A stretch of DNA of 62,713 bases from an uncultured Lachnospiraceae bacterium. GTDB taxonomy: Bacteria > Bacillota > Clostridia > Lachnospirales > Lachnospiraceae. The stretch spans positions 1 to 62,713 of the forward strand of contig CAJUDZ010000021.1 in the NCBI GenBank assembly GCA_910584965.1, given 5' to 3'. The position numbers and the translations under genes are program-made. The notes beneath the pieces were generated by a model, which worked only from the letters and a program-made list of their open reading frames with translations, had not been told where the DNA came from and ran no database searches. This document shows positions 9,108 to 16,707 of this stretch, piece by piece (position 1 is the stretch's first letter; every line of letters starts with the position of its first letter).

Positions 9108-9791
9108 ATGATGTCAAACGGTTTGAAAGATGTTATAATTAAAGAGCTTTATACGTTGGAAGAAACGATTGCGGCGGACGTTTTTGCGGACGTAACTTAT
9201 CCGTGGGAGGTTCTGCCCAAAATCGGGGAATTTATCATAAAACTCGGCAACACGCTGCCGGAAGACCGGTTCGAGAAGAAAGGTGAAAATGTCTGGATTG
9301 CGAAATCTGCCAAAGTGTATCCTTCGGCCTGTATCAACGGCCCGGCAATCATCGACGAAGAGGCGGAAATCAGGCATTGCGCTTTTATCAGAGGAAATGC
9401 CGTCGTCGGCAAAGGGGCGGTTGTCGGGAATTCTACCGAACTGAAGAATGTGATTCTGTTTAACAAGGTACAGGTTCCCCATTATAATTATGTCGGAGAC
9501 AGCATTCTCGGCTATAAAGCGCATATGGGGGCGGGTTCTATCACTTCCAATGTAAAAAGCGATAAGACGCTTGTTGTAGTAAGAGCGGGTGAAGAACGGT
9601 TTGAGACCGGGCTTAAAAAATTTGGTGCAATGCTTGGAGACAATGTGGAAGTCGGCTGTAATTCCGTTTTGAATCCAGGTACGATTATCGGGAAAGAATC
9701 CAACGTTTATCCGGTTTCCATGGTAAGGGGATTTATTCCGGCGCACAGTATCTATAAGAAACATGGAGAAGTAGCCGCCAAGAGGGATTAA
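9108..9791 (+). CDS. Left-handed beta-helix (hexapeptide-repeat) protein, UDP-GlcNAc pyrophosphorylase-like
   Basis: A 227-residue protein whose middle and C-terminal parts (about residues 65-215) consist of hexapeptide repeats such as IDEEAEIRHCAFIRG, VGKGAVVGN and VEVGCNSVLNPG, forming a left-handed parallel beta-helix. It resembles the C-terminal acyltransferase half of GlmU but lacks the N-terminal nucleotidyltransferase domain. Clostridial homologues are often named UDP-N-acetylglucosamine pyrophosphorylase-like on this basis alone. A sugar-nucleotide or acyl-transfer role is plausible, but substrate is unknown. ATG at 9108 is preferred because AAAGGGG lies just upstream; ATG at 9111 is an alternative. 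Confidence 0.75.
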   Translation: MMSNGLKDVIIKELYTLEETIAADVFADVTYPWEVLPKIGEFIIKLGNTLPEDRFEKKGENVWIAKSAKVYPSACINGPAIIDEEAEIRHCAFIRGNAVVGKGAVVGNSTELKNVILFNKVQVPHYNYVGDSILGYKAHMGAGSITSNVKSDKTLVVVRAGEERFETGLKKFGAMLGDNVEVGCNSVLNPGTIIGKESNVYPVSMVRGFIPAHSIYKKHGEVAAKRD

Positions 9792-9814
9792 AAACAGTAT
9801 TGGGGATAAAAGGT

Positions 9815-12094
9815 ATGGCAATAGAAGAAATGAATGTTGAAAATTTTGGCTCGATGATAAACAATATCATTGCCGGCATCTGTTTTTTTGAATATGAAAA
9901 CAGAGAACTGACGCCGATATTTGTCAATGATGGTTTTTTCCGTATGCTTGGATATTCCAGAACGAAGGGCATGCAGTATCTGAAAAATGTCAGAATGAGC
10001 ATCATTCCGGAAGATCTTCCGATTTTTGAACAGGGCATTGAAGACGTATTGAAGGATGATGGTTCCATTGAGGTGGAATTTCGTACCGTAACAGCGAACG
10101 GAAGCCTTCGCTGGCTTCAGGTGCGCGGCAATCTGTATGCGCGGGAAGGCACGAAATATATTATAGTCTGTATCATTCAGGATATTACGGAGAAGAAGAA
10201 TGTAGAAGAAGAGCTGCATCAGCAGGCGGAACGTCTGCATATTCTTCTGGAAGCCGAGGGCGAAAAGATCATCGATTATAATGCCAAAACGGATGTGCTT
10301 ATCATAAAAAATTCCGGGGAATATGCCTCTACCGGAGAACTGATTATCAATCGATATATGCAGCAGTTCGATGAAATGGATTTTTTAGGCGGGAATATCG
10401 ATGATAATGAGCTGTTTGGCGATCAGGACAAGGACAACAGTATTTTCGGTGACGACGTGGAGGGCTACCGGACAATCTGGAACGGCCTGCTGCGGTCTCC
10501 GCGGCATGATACGATAGAGGTCAGAACCAGAAAATTTGACGATGATTACACATGGTATCAGATGAATCTGACGTCGTTGCTCGGTGCGGAAGGATATGTT
10601 ACAAGAATTGTCGGCCGTCTCATCAACATTCATGAAAAGAAATTGCAGGAACTCAATTTGCAGCTCCGCGCGCAGCGGGACGCCCAGACCAATCTGAACG
10701 AAAAGGAAGCGGCGGTAAAGCTGATAAAAAACATTCTGAGAGAGAAAACGGCAGGGGACGATCTGGGCGCGCTGCTGCTCGTAGATCTGGACGGCCTGTT
10801 GGAAGTGAACGAACGGCTGGGCGTTGCACAATGCGGAAAAATCCTGACGGAAACAGGAATTTACCTGAATAATATGGTAAAAGGAAGCGATGTCATCGGC
10901 AGGCTTTCGGAAGACAGATTCATTCTGTATATCAGCAAAATCGACAACTTATCCGATGTGGACAGGATCGCCGCCGATCTACTGGAGAAGGTTCAGTTCC
11001 GGCTGTCGGATCACGGAAAAGATATCCGGGTCCAAAGCTGTGTCGGCATATCCATTTTCCCCTATCACGGCATGTCCTATGAGGAGCTTTATTCGAAAGC
11101 AAACAGGGCGATCAGAAGGGTAAAGACGGGGGGAAAAAGCGGATACCGTATTTATGATGCGGCCGTCACGATGGCATATAATGCGCTTCGGAAAAACGAA
11201 AACATCGCCTATGACCCGGAGAAGGGCATGGAACTTGGCTGGAAAACCGAAGACATGGTCATGAGCATTCTTTTTGAAGAAAATGTTCTGGAGGCAGCGT
11301 TGCAGTCAGCCATCGAGCTGATTACGGTGCACTATAAATTTCACAGAGGTTTTATCTGCGGAAATGAAAAGGGCAGCCTGCCGCTTTCCAAACAGGTAAA
11401 GTTTTCCGTTCATGGTTATGAAATGAAGGAAGAAAGCAAGGAACATTACGAGCTGCGGCGGGTCGTATACGAAGTTTTATATGATTCTTTTAAAAATTGC
11501 AGCATTATCCATGAATATGATATGGTTGTGGATGAACTTCGGTATTATCTCCAGTCTGAGGGCATTAAGAGCCTGCTGTATTATCCGATTACTTCCAAAG
11601 GAGCGTTTCTTGGCGCAATCATTTTTGAAAATCATTTGGACGTGCAGCTTGAGTTTGAAAATAATGTTATGGAGGAACTTCGTTCACTGTTCCGTATTAT
11701 AGAAGCACATATTTTGCAAATCGGCCTGATGGACCGTCTGCGCGATTTTGCAACACAGATAGAAATGTTAGACAATCTGGACAGCTATGCGTATATTGTC
11801 AATGCCAATACTTATGAGCTTGGGTTTGTCAATAAAAAAGTGCTGATGCAGACGCCGGAGGTAAAAATCGGCGATATCTGTTACCAGGCAATCCAACACA
11901 GGGATTCGCCCTGTGAAGACTGTATTTTTAACCGGATGAATAAACAGGATCCGCATGCGAGATGCACGCAGGAGATGTTCAATTATTCCATGCGGTGCTG
12001 GTGCCGGAGCAGCGCAAGCTGGCTGGAATGCAAGGAAGAAAATACGCTGGGCCTGGTCAATTCCATTGATATATCGGAATATTTTATCGGCTGA
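9815..12094 (+). CDS. Multi-domain PAS / degenerate-GGDEF / GAF sensor protein
   Basis: A 759-residue cytosolic signalling protein with no membrane segment. An N-terminal PAS domain spans about residues 10-130, ending in IIQDITEKK. A second PAS-like region covers 140-290. A GGDEF-fold domain covers about 300-455, where the signature is SEDRF instead of GGDEF, so cyclase activity is unlikely and a GTP- or effector-binding role is more plausible. A GAF-like region covers 460-640. The last 110 residues form a PAS variant with a cysteine cluster (CYQAIQHRDSPCEDC) typical of PAS domains suspected to bind metal or sense redox. Start at ATG 9815; an in-frame TTG lies 15 bases upstream. Output partner unknown. 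Confidence 0.72.
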   Translation: MAIEEMNVENFGSMINNIIAGICFFEYENRELTPIFVNDGFFRMLGYSRTKGMQYLKNVRMSIIPEDLPIFEQGIEDVLKDDGSIEVEFRTVTANGSLRWLQVRGNLYAREGTKYIIVCIIQDITEKKNVEEELHQQAERLHILLEAEGEKIIDYNAKTDVLIIKNSGEYASTGELIINRYMQQFDEMDFLGGNIDDNELFGDQDKDNSIFGDDVEGYRTIWNGLLRSPRHDTIEVRTRKFDDDYTWYQMNLTSLLGAEGYVTRIVGRLINIHEKKLQELNLQLRAQRDAQTNLNEKEAAVKLIKNILREKTAGDDLGALLLVDLDGLLEVNERLGVAQCGKILTETGIYLNNMVKGSDVIGRLSEDRFILYISKIDNLSDVDRIAADLLEKVQFRLSDHGKDIRVQSCVGISIFPYHGMSYEELYSKANRAIRRVKTGGKSGYRIYDAAVTMAYNALRKNENIAYDPEKGMELGWKTEDMVMSILFEENVLEAALQSAIELITVHYKFHRGFICGNEKGSLPLSKQVKFSVHGYEMKEESKEHYELRRVVYEVLYDSFKNCSIIHEYDMVVDELRYYLQSEGIKSLLYYPITSKGAFLGAIIFENHLDVQLEFENNVMEELRSLFRIIEAHILQIGLMDRLRDFATQIEMLDNLDSYAYIVNANTYELGFVNKKVLMQTPEVKIGDICYQAIQHRDSPCEDCIFNRMNKQDPHARCTQEMFNYSMRCWCRSSASWLECKEENTLGLVNSIDISEYFIG

Positions 12095-12218
12095 GTTTCC
12101 GGGTTCAGGAATTTTTGAGAAAACGGCGTATGGAAACGGATGATCTGTTTTGATCGGCAGAAATTTTAGAAAATACTGGATTTTTCGGCTGTAATATGCG
12201 AAAATAAAAACAGCGGTT

Positions 12219-12248
12219 ATGACAGATTATGGAGGATTTCTATATAAT
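12219..12248 (+). promoter_or_regulatory. Sigma-A promoter of the NifU-like/GGGtGRT operon
   Basis: ATGACA (12219-12224), an 18-base spacer and a consensus TATAAT (12243-12248), about 40 bases before the NifU-like start codon, which has an excellent AAAGGAG site. The strength of both fits the impression of high expression. Confidence 0.6.
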
Positions 12249-12289
12249 CTGTTATCAAATATTATTACATAATCGAAAGGAGTTATCAC

Positions 12290-12982
12290 ATGATTTATTC
12301 AAAAGAAGTTGAAGAAATGTGTACCGTAGCACAGGGCGTACATCATGGCTGCGCTCCAATCCCAGAGGAAGCAAAATGGGTTCAGGCAAAAGAAGTGAAA
12401 GATATTTCCGGTTTGACACACGGTGTAGGCTGGTGTGCACCTCAGCAGGGCGCATGTAAGCTGACCCTGAATGTAAAAGAAGGTATCATTCAGGAAGCGC
12501 TGGTAGAGACGATCGGATGTTCCGGCATGACGCATTCAGCCGCTATGGCATCTGAGATTCTGCCGGGCCTTACCGTTATGGAGGCGTTGAATACAGACCT
12601 CGTATGTGATGCAATCAATACGGCGATGAGAGAGCTGTTCTTACAGATCGTTTATGGCCGTACGCAGTCCGCTTTTTCTGAAGACGGACTTCCTGTCGGA
12701 GCTGGTCTTGAAGACCTCGGCAAGGGATTAAGAAGCCAGGTAGGTACGATGTATGGCACTCTGAAAAAGGGTCCCCGTTACCTCGAAATGGCAGAAGGTT
12801 ATGTAACAGGAATTGCACTTGATGCGAATGATGAAATCATCGGTTACAAGTTTGTAAGTCTCGGCAAGATGACAGACTTCATCAAAAAAGGCGACGATCC
12901 GAATACCGCATATGAAAAGGCATGCGGACAGTATGGCCGTGTTGATGATGCCGTTAAGATCATCGATCCAAGATGCGAATAG
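12290..12982 (+). CDS. Iron-sulfur cluster assembly scaffold-like (NifU N-terminal type) protein
   Basis: A 230-residue protein related to the IscU/NifU scaffold fold. Conserved cysteines occur in GVGWCAPQQGAC (around residues 46-57) and ETIGCSGMT (around 74-82), the second matching the position of an IscU cluster ligand. It is longer than IscU by a C-terminal extension (about 140-230) ending in KIIDPRCE. The downstream gene encodes the GGGtGRT family protein, and the two families are habitually adjacent in anaerobic Clostridia and Bacteroidetes. A joint role is likely but not experimentally defined as far as I know. Codon use, ribosome site and promoter all suggest strong expression. Confidence 0.82.
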   Translation: MIYSKEVEEMCTVAQGVHHGCAPIPEEAKWVQAKEVKDISGLTHGVGWCAPQQGACKLTLNVKEGIIQEALVETIGCSGMTHSAAMASEILPGLTVMEALNTDLVCDAINTAMRELFLQIVYGRTQSAFSEDGLPVGAGLEDLGKGLRSQVGTMYGTLKKGPRYLEMAEGYVTGIALDANDEIIGYKFVSLGKMTDFIKKGDDPNTAYEKACGQYGRVDDAVKIIDPRCE

Positions 12983-13074
12983 AGATCGAGCGAAATTCGA
13001 TTGCAAGATAGTTGCTCAACAAATTCGTAAGTTACTGAGTAATCTCTAAAAATAAACAGGAGGAGTAAGATAAG

Positions 13075-14085
13075 ATGGCTTTATTTGAATCATATGAAAG
13101 AAGAATTGACAAAATCAATTCAGTATTAAGTACTTACGGCATTTCTTCCATCGAAGAAGCTGAGAAAATTACAAAAGACGCTGGCCTGGACGTTTACGAG
13201 CAGGTTAAGAAAATCCAGCCGATCTGCTTTGAGAACGCATGCTGGGCTTATACGGTAGGCGCTGCGATCGCAATTAAGAAAGGCTGTAAGAAAGCAGCTG
13301 ACGCTGCGGCTGCAATCGGCGAAGGCCTTCAGGCATTCTGTATTCCCGGTTCCGTGGCAGATACCAGAAAAGTAGGTCTCGGACACGGTAATCTGGGCAA
13401 GATGTTATTGGAGGAAGAGACAGACTGTTTCGCATTCCTCGCAGGCCATGAGTCCTTCGCGGCTGCGGAAGGTGCGATCGGTATCGCTGAGAAAGCGAAT
13501 AAAGTACGTCAGAAACCGCTTCGTGTTATCTTAAACGGTCTTGGCAAAGACGCTGCAAAGATCATCTCCAGAATCAACGGCTTTACTTTCGTTGAAACAG
13601 AATATGATCCTTATACGAATGAAGTAAAGGAAATCGAGAGAATCGCATATTCCGAAGGACTCCGCTCCAAAGTAAACTGCTATGGCGCGAACTCCGTTCC
13701 GGAAGGCGTAGCGATCATGTGGAAAGAAAACGTTGACGTTTCCATCACAGGTAACTCCACAAACCCGACAAGATTCCAGCATCCGGTAGCGGGTACATAC
13801 AAGAAAGAAAGAACGGAAGCCGGAAAGAAATACTTCTCCGTAGCATCAGGCGGCGGTACAGGACGTACCCTTCATCCTGACAATATGGCGGCGGGTCCTG
13901 CTTCCTACGGCTTTACGGATACACTTGGCCGTATGCACTCCGATGCACAGTTCGCAGGTTCTTCTTCCGTACCGGCACACGTAGAAATGATGGGTCTGAT
14001 CGGTATGGGCAACAACCCGATGGTAGGCGCTACGGTAGCGGTAGCTGTTTTGATCGAAGAAGCGGCTAAGGAAGGTAAATTCTAA
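13075..14085 (+). CDS. GGGtGRT motif protein
   Basis: A 336-residue protein with the family-defining motif SGGGTGRTLHP near residues 261-271. Other conserved stretches are GLGHGNLGKM and GHESFAAAEGAIGIAEKA. The glycine-rich segments suggest nucleotide or cofactor binding, but no characterised enzyme family is recognised. It lies 92 bases after the NifU-like gene and has a near-perfect AGGAGGAG ribosome site. Alanine-rich composition and regular codon choice resemble an abundant housekeeping protein. Function is unknown; the constant pairing with an Fe-S scaffold-like protein points to metal-cluster or redox metabolism. Confidence 0.85.
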   Translation: MALFESYERRIDKINSVLSTYGISSIEEAEKITKDAGLDVYEQVKKIQPICFENACWAYTVGAAIAIKKGCKKAADAAAAIGEGLQAFCIPGSVADTRKVGLGHGNLGKMLLEEETDCFAFLAGHESFAAAEGAIGIAEKANKVRQKPLRVILNGLGKDAAKIISRINGFTFVETEYDPYTNEVKEIERIAYSEGLRSKVNCYGANSVPEGVAIMWKENVDVSITGNSTNPTRFQHPVAGTYKKERTEAGKKYFSVASGGGTGRTLHPDNMAAGPASYGFTDTLGRMHSDAQFAGSSSVPAHVEMMGLIGMGNNPMVGATVAVAVLIEEAAKEGKF

Positions 14086-14130
14086 TTGAGCTGAGCTGCA
14101 AATTGAAAAATAGCAAATAAAGACAGATGA

Positions 14131-14163
14131 AACGCCATGATTCTTTTGAATTGTGGCGTTTTT
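14131..14163 (+). terminator. Rho-independent terminator of GGGtGRT operon
   Basis: Stem AACGCCA (14131-14137) with TGGCGTT (14154-14160), an inner ATTC/GAAT helix and a TTTTT end. Confidence 0.8.
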
Positions 14164-14207
14164 ATATGCAATATAAGCGTATTTTTGCTGAAAATCAGAA
14201 ATATCTG

Positions 14208-14216
14208 TGTTATACT
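14208..14216 (+). promoter_or_regulatory. Extended -10 promoter of type I toxin mRNA
   Basis: TGT directly before TATACT (14211-14216) forms an extended -10 element. The -35 region is weak (TTGCTG at 14185-14190 with 20-base spacing). It drives the short toxin mRNA that ends at the terminator at 14381-14417. Confidence 0.55.
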
Positions 14217-14285
14217 GTGGGAAAGGAACAGTCGTGTTGCAAGGTGGCAGCCTCCCTAACTTGAAGAAGAAGGGAGGTGGTGCGG

Positions 14286-14378
14286 ATGGAAATGTTTTCG
14301 TTTCAGGACTTGATTCTGTTTGCGACATTTTTAATTACACTGCTTGCCTACATAGATAGGAACAACAAGCGAAAATAA
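14286..14378 (+). CDS. Holin-like small toxin of a type I toxin-antitoxin system
   Basis: A 30-residue peptide beginning MEMFSFQDLILFATF: one hydrophobic helix followed by a charged tail (YIDRNNKRK). This is the layout of the putative holin-like toxin (Hol-Tox/TxpA/Fst-like) family, which damages the membrane. The ribosome site GGGAGG (14271-14276) can pair with CCTCCCT (14250-14256) about 15 bases upstream in the same mRNA, so translation is expected to be held back. A bidirectional terminator follows the stop codon, and a convergent promoter for an antisense RNA lies beyond it. Too short to be called by standard gene finders. Confidence 0.72.
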   Translation: MEMFSFQDLILFATFLITLLAYIDRNNKRK

Positions 14379-14380
14379 AT

Positions 14381-14417
14381 AAGCCTACCTTGTCACTTGG
14401 CCGGTGAAGGTAGGCTT
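14381..14417. terminator. Shared bidirectional terminator of toxin mRNA and antitoxin RNA
   Basis: Perfect 11-bp stem AAGCCTACCTT / AAGGTAGGCTT around a 15-base loop. A-rich sequence on the left and TTTAC on the right allow function in both directions, as in par/Fst-type loci. Confidence 0.7.
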
Positions 14418-14466
14418 TACGTCTTCTGGAGGCTAACCACTTTGTGGGCGGCTGCTTCCTTTTATG
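14381..14466 (-). ncRNA. Candidate antisense antitoxin RNA
   Basis: On the minus strand a sigma-A promoter reads TTGAAT (14500-14495), 17 bases, TATATT (14477-14472). Transcription would start near 14466 and run into the bidirectional terminator, giving an RNA of about 85 nt whose 3' half is complementary to the toxin mRNA 3' end. Near its 5' end it also carries GCAGCC and AGCCTCC, which resemble the GCAGCCTCC of the toxin leader and can base-pair with the toxin ribosome-site strand. This matches the two-contact architecture of Fst/RNAII systems. Extent is inferred. Confidence 0.62.
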
Positions 14467-14548
14467 TTTATAATATAACATGACAGACAGGAAAATTCAA
14501 GTTAGTTATGAGATGATTTTCTTCAATCACTTCACTCAAAAATATTTC

Positions 14549-14577
14549 TTGACATATAAATAGAATTATGGTAGGTT
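14549..14577 (+). promoter_or_regulatory. Promoter of the attenuated GNAT locus
   Basis: Consensus TTGACA (14549-14554), a 17-base spacer ending TGG, and a poor -10 TAGGTT (14572-14577). The extended TGG compensates for the weak -10. Transcription would begin about 14 bases before the leader peptide. Confidence 0.5.
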
Positions 14578-14598
14578 ATTAAAAAAGTTTAGGAGAGC

Positions 14599-14661
14599 AT
14601 GGAAATGCAGAACTTACATTTTACAATGAATTATATGTACATGTATTACAGACGTACTTAG
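14599..14661 (+). CDS. Leader peptide of a transcription attenuator
   Basis: A 20-codon reading frame encoding MEMQNLHFTMNYMYMYYRRT, with AGGAG just upstream; the second ATG (14605) has better spacing. The alternating Tyr/Met codons followed by two Arg codons are a plausible stalling sequence. Codons 5-7 overlap AACTTACA (14611-14618), which can pair with TGTAAGTT (14735-14742), so ribosome position would change the folding of the downstream leader. A strong terminator follows at 14785. The arrangement resembles antibiotic-inducible attenuators of Firmicutes resistance genes. Confidence 0.5.
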   Translation: MEMQNLHFTMNYMYMYYRRT

Positions 14662-14675
14662 AAGTAATTGTGTTT

Positions 14676-14742
14676 CGATTGGATGCACAGTTACGCAGGT
14701 AGGTCTGATATGTCTGTGCATATAAATCGGCAGGTGTAAGTT
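14676..14742 (+). promoter_or_regulatory. Leader hairpin of the attenuator
   Basis: CGATT (14676-14680) and ATGCACAG (14683-14690) pair with CTGTGCAT (14714-14721) and AATCG (14725-14729), giving 13 base pairs. The long-range AACTTACA/TGTAAGTT helix encloses it. Together these form a domain between leader peptide and terminator. Confidence 0.5.
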
Positions 14743-14784
14743 GTAATTATGATAGAATGTTATATAACCGATAGTTTTAGGAGC

Positions 14785-14818
14785 GCACTGGACATATTGT
14801 ATGTTTAGTGCATTTTTT
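14785..14818 (+). terminator. Attenuator (rho-independent terminator) before GNAT remnant
   Basis: GCACT-gg-ACATA-ttg-TATGT-tt-AGTGC followed by ATTTTTT. It lies between the leader peptide and the first structural gene, only 18 bases before that start codon, so it would switch off the gene unless bypassed. Confidence 0.68.
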
Positions 14819-14835
14819 GTCTGGAAAGGAGTTTT

Positions 14836-15176
14836 ATGATATTATTAAATGGAACAGGGATTATTGCCAAGCCTTATCAGGAAGAAGACGCAGAAGAAAT
14901 TGTCAATCTGATTATCAGAAACATGACGGGCGCAGAGGCTTTATCTATCATACAACGGTCAGTCAGGAATACAGAGGGCAGGGAATCGGGAAAAAGCTGG
15001 TTGATTCAGCAATGAAGGCTTTGGAGGCAGAGGGCATACACAAAGCGGCATTGGTGGCCTTTGAGAAAAATGTATCAGGCAATGCTTTTTGGGAAAAGGC
15101 TGGATTTACGGTAAGGGATGATTTGGTTTATAGAAATAAAAATATTCATCAAATCAAAAGGATTGATATCATTTAA
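14836..15176 (+). pseudogene. GNAT acetyltransferase remnant with internal deletion
   Basis: ATG 14836 with an AAAGGAG site starts a GNAT-like N-terminus (GIIAKPYQEEDAEEIVNLIIRN). From about 14930 the homologous continuation is in another frame: GFIYHTTVSQEYRGQGIGKK, with the acetyl-CoA binding motif RGQGIGKK, then FWEKAGFTV. The stretch between them, some 40-50 residues in normal family members, is absent. The first frame runs into a stop about 59 codons in. A deletion with frame change is inferred, leaving the attenuator without an intact first gene. Confidence 0.7.
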
Positions 15177-15190
15177 TACGGAGGCTGTAT

Positions 15191-15661
15191 ATGGAAGTAA
15201 CGTTATTAAGGGCAGGCATTGACGATGCAAAAGAATTACACGCCATGCAGGTTGAATCTTTTAAAGAATTATTAGAGAAATATCAGGACTTTGACACCAG
15301 TCCTGCAAATGAAAACATGGAAAAAGTAGAAGCACGCTTGAAACAGGACTTTACATTTTACTATTTTATTTGTATCGGACAGCAAAAAGCAGGAGCGATC
15401 CGTATTGTTGACCAAAAGGAAAACGGAAAAAACAAAAGAATTTCCCCAATATTTATATTGCCGGAATTTCAAGGGAAAGGCATTGCACAGAAAGCAATCC
15501 GGCTGTGTGAAGAAATACATGGAAGCGAAAACTGGGAGCTGGATACAATTTTGCAGGAGCCTAAAAACTGTCATCTGTATGAAAAAATGGGGTATCGCCA
15601 AACAGGCAGAACAAGGGTCATTAACGAAAGGCTTACTTTAGTATTTTATACGAAAATATAA
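15191..15661 (+). CDS. GNAT family N-acetyltransferase
   Basis: An intact 156-residue acetyltransferase. The acetyl-CoA loop FQGKGIAQKA lies near residues 95-104, preceded by the beta-4 strand SPIFILPE, and YEKMGYRQTG near 130-140 is the usual C-terminal motif. The acceptor is unknown; small-molecule, antibiotic or protein N-acetylation are all possible. It begins 14 bases after the GNAT remnant, with GGAGG upstream, so both probably belonged to one transcript under the attenuator. Confidence 0.82.
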   Translation: MEVTLLRAGIDDAKELHAMQVESFKELLEKYQDFDTSPANENMEKVEARLKQDFTFYYFICIGQQKAGAIRIVDQKENGKNKRISPIFILPEFQGKGIAQKAIRLCEEIHGSENWELDTILQEPKNCHLYEKMGYRQTGRTRVINERLTLVFYTKI

Positions 15662-15677
15662 CGATATGCAGACAATA

Positions 15678-15753
15678 TGCAGAACCAAATATCATTCAAT
15701 GCCGAAAACCGGGCAATATTGCATGGTGAAACAATGTATACTGCTGTTATACC
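15678..15753 (+). repeat. 76-bp direct repeat, copy A
   Basis: Starts TGCAGAACCAAATATC and ends GTTATACC. It is identical at 74 of 76 positions to 16708-16783. It lies between the GNAT gene and the PARG-like gene and contains short internal palindromes (GCAATATTGC; GTATA/TATAC). Confidence 0.9.
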
Positions 15754-15814
15754 GATGCCTGTTTTCGGCAGGGGATTTGGATTTATAATGAAAGAAGAAA
15801 GGGTGGCGGCTGTG

Positions 15815-16681
15815 ATGAATAAAAAACCACGTGAGGAAAGAAAAGAAATTTTTGAGGAGACCAGGCGGATTTATGGAAGGGACAGGAGGCTGGCGGATTC
15901 CATCTCTTTTTCCAAAGATCACCAGAGCGTTATAACGGAAGATATGGAGGCGGCGCCACCGGCGGGCAGATATGATGCGCCGGCAAAGGTGCTGGTGTCA
16001 CAGAGGAGGTGCCTTGAGGCGGCAGCCGGGTATCCGGGCATGAAAGTCTGTGTGCTTAACTTTGCATCTGCATCAAATCCGGGAGGAGGCGTCGCGAATG
16101 GCGCCAATGCGCAGGAAGAATCCATCTGCCGGTGCAGCACCCTGTATGCCTGCATTTCGGATGAGACGGCAGTAAGCCGTTTCCACAATGCGCACCGTGA
16201 GGCGTTAAAAGCGGGGCGCATGAATGCCCTGTATAACAATGACTGCATTTATACGCCAAAGGTCACGGTTTTCAGGGATGACAATACGGAAAAAGTACTG
16301 GAGGAAACCTTTTGGTACGAGATAGATGTGATATCCTGTGCAGCCCCAAACCTGCGCAATATACCGGGTAATGCAATGAACCCGGATTCCGGCAGAAAAG
16401 CAGTTGTCATTCAGCCCGCAGATTTACTGGAGCTGCATAAAAAGCGCATAAGCAGGGTTCTTGATATAGCGGCAGCAAAAGGCGCAGATGTCATGGTTCT
16501 GGGTGCGTTTGGCTGTGGTGCATTCCGGAACCCGCCTGCCATCGTGGCGGAAGCGGTATCAGAGGTGCTTGGGGGCTATTTAAGATGTTTCAGGGTTATT
16601 GAATTTGCGGTATACTGCCAGCCGGCAGATACAAGGAATTACGATGTGTTTCAAAGGGTTCTGTCACCGGTATGCAGTTAA
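15815..16681 (+). CDS. TIGR02452 family / bacterial poly(ADP-ribose) glycohydrolase-like protein
   Basis: A 288-residue macrodomain protein. The signature NPGGGVANGANAQEE (about residues 87-101) matches the GGG-X(6-8)-QEE catalytic loop of poly(ADP-ribose) glycohydrolases, where the second glutamate is catalytic. LGAFGCGAFRN further on matches the second ribose-binding loop. It would remove ADP-ribose chains from proteins or process related ADP-ribosyl adducts. The frame is open upstream through the direct repeat to an ATG at 15677, but homologues begin near MNKKPREERK, so ATG 15815 (or 15788) is chosen. Flanking 76-bp repeats suggest the gene was inserted or duplicated as a unit. Confidence 0.8.
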   Translation: MNKKPREERKEIFEETRRIYGRDRRLADSISFSKDHQSVITEDMEAAPPAGRYDAPAKVLVSQRRCLEAAAGYPGMKVCVLNFASASNPGGGVANGANAQEESICRCSTLYACISDETAVSRFHNAHREALKAGRMNALYNNDCIYTPKVTVFRDDNTEKVLEETFWYEIDVISCAAPNLRNIPGNAMNPDSGRKAVVIQPADLLELHKKRISRVLDIAAAKGADVMVLGAFGCGAFRNPPAIVAEAVSEVLGGYLRCFRVIEFAVYCQPADTRNYDVFQRVLSPVCS

Positions 16682-16707
16682 TCAAATCGGTTGTGCTGCA
16701 GATACTT

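Noticed and set aside
12983..13074. The gap between NifU-like and GGGtGRT genes as a structured RNA
   Set aside because: AGAGAT/ATCTCT ends could pair, but the interior shows only weak helices and there is no promoter or terminator. Treated as ordinary operon spacing.
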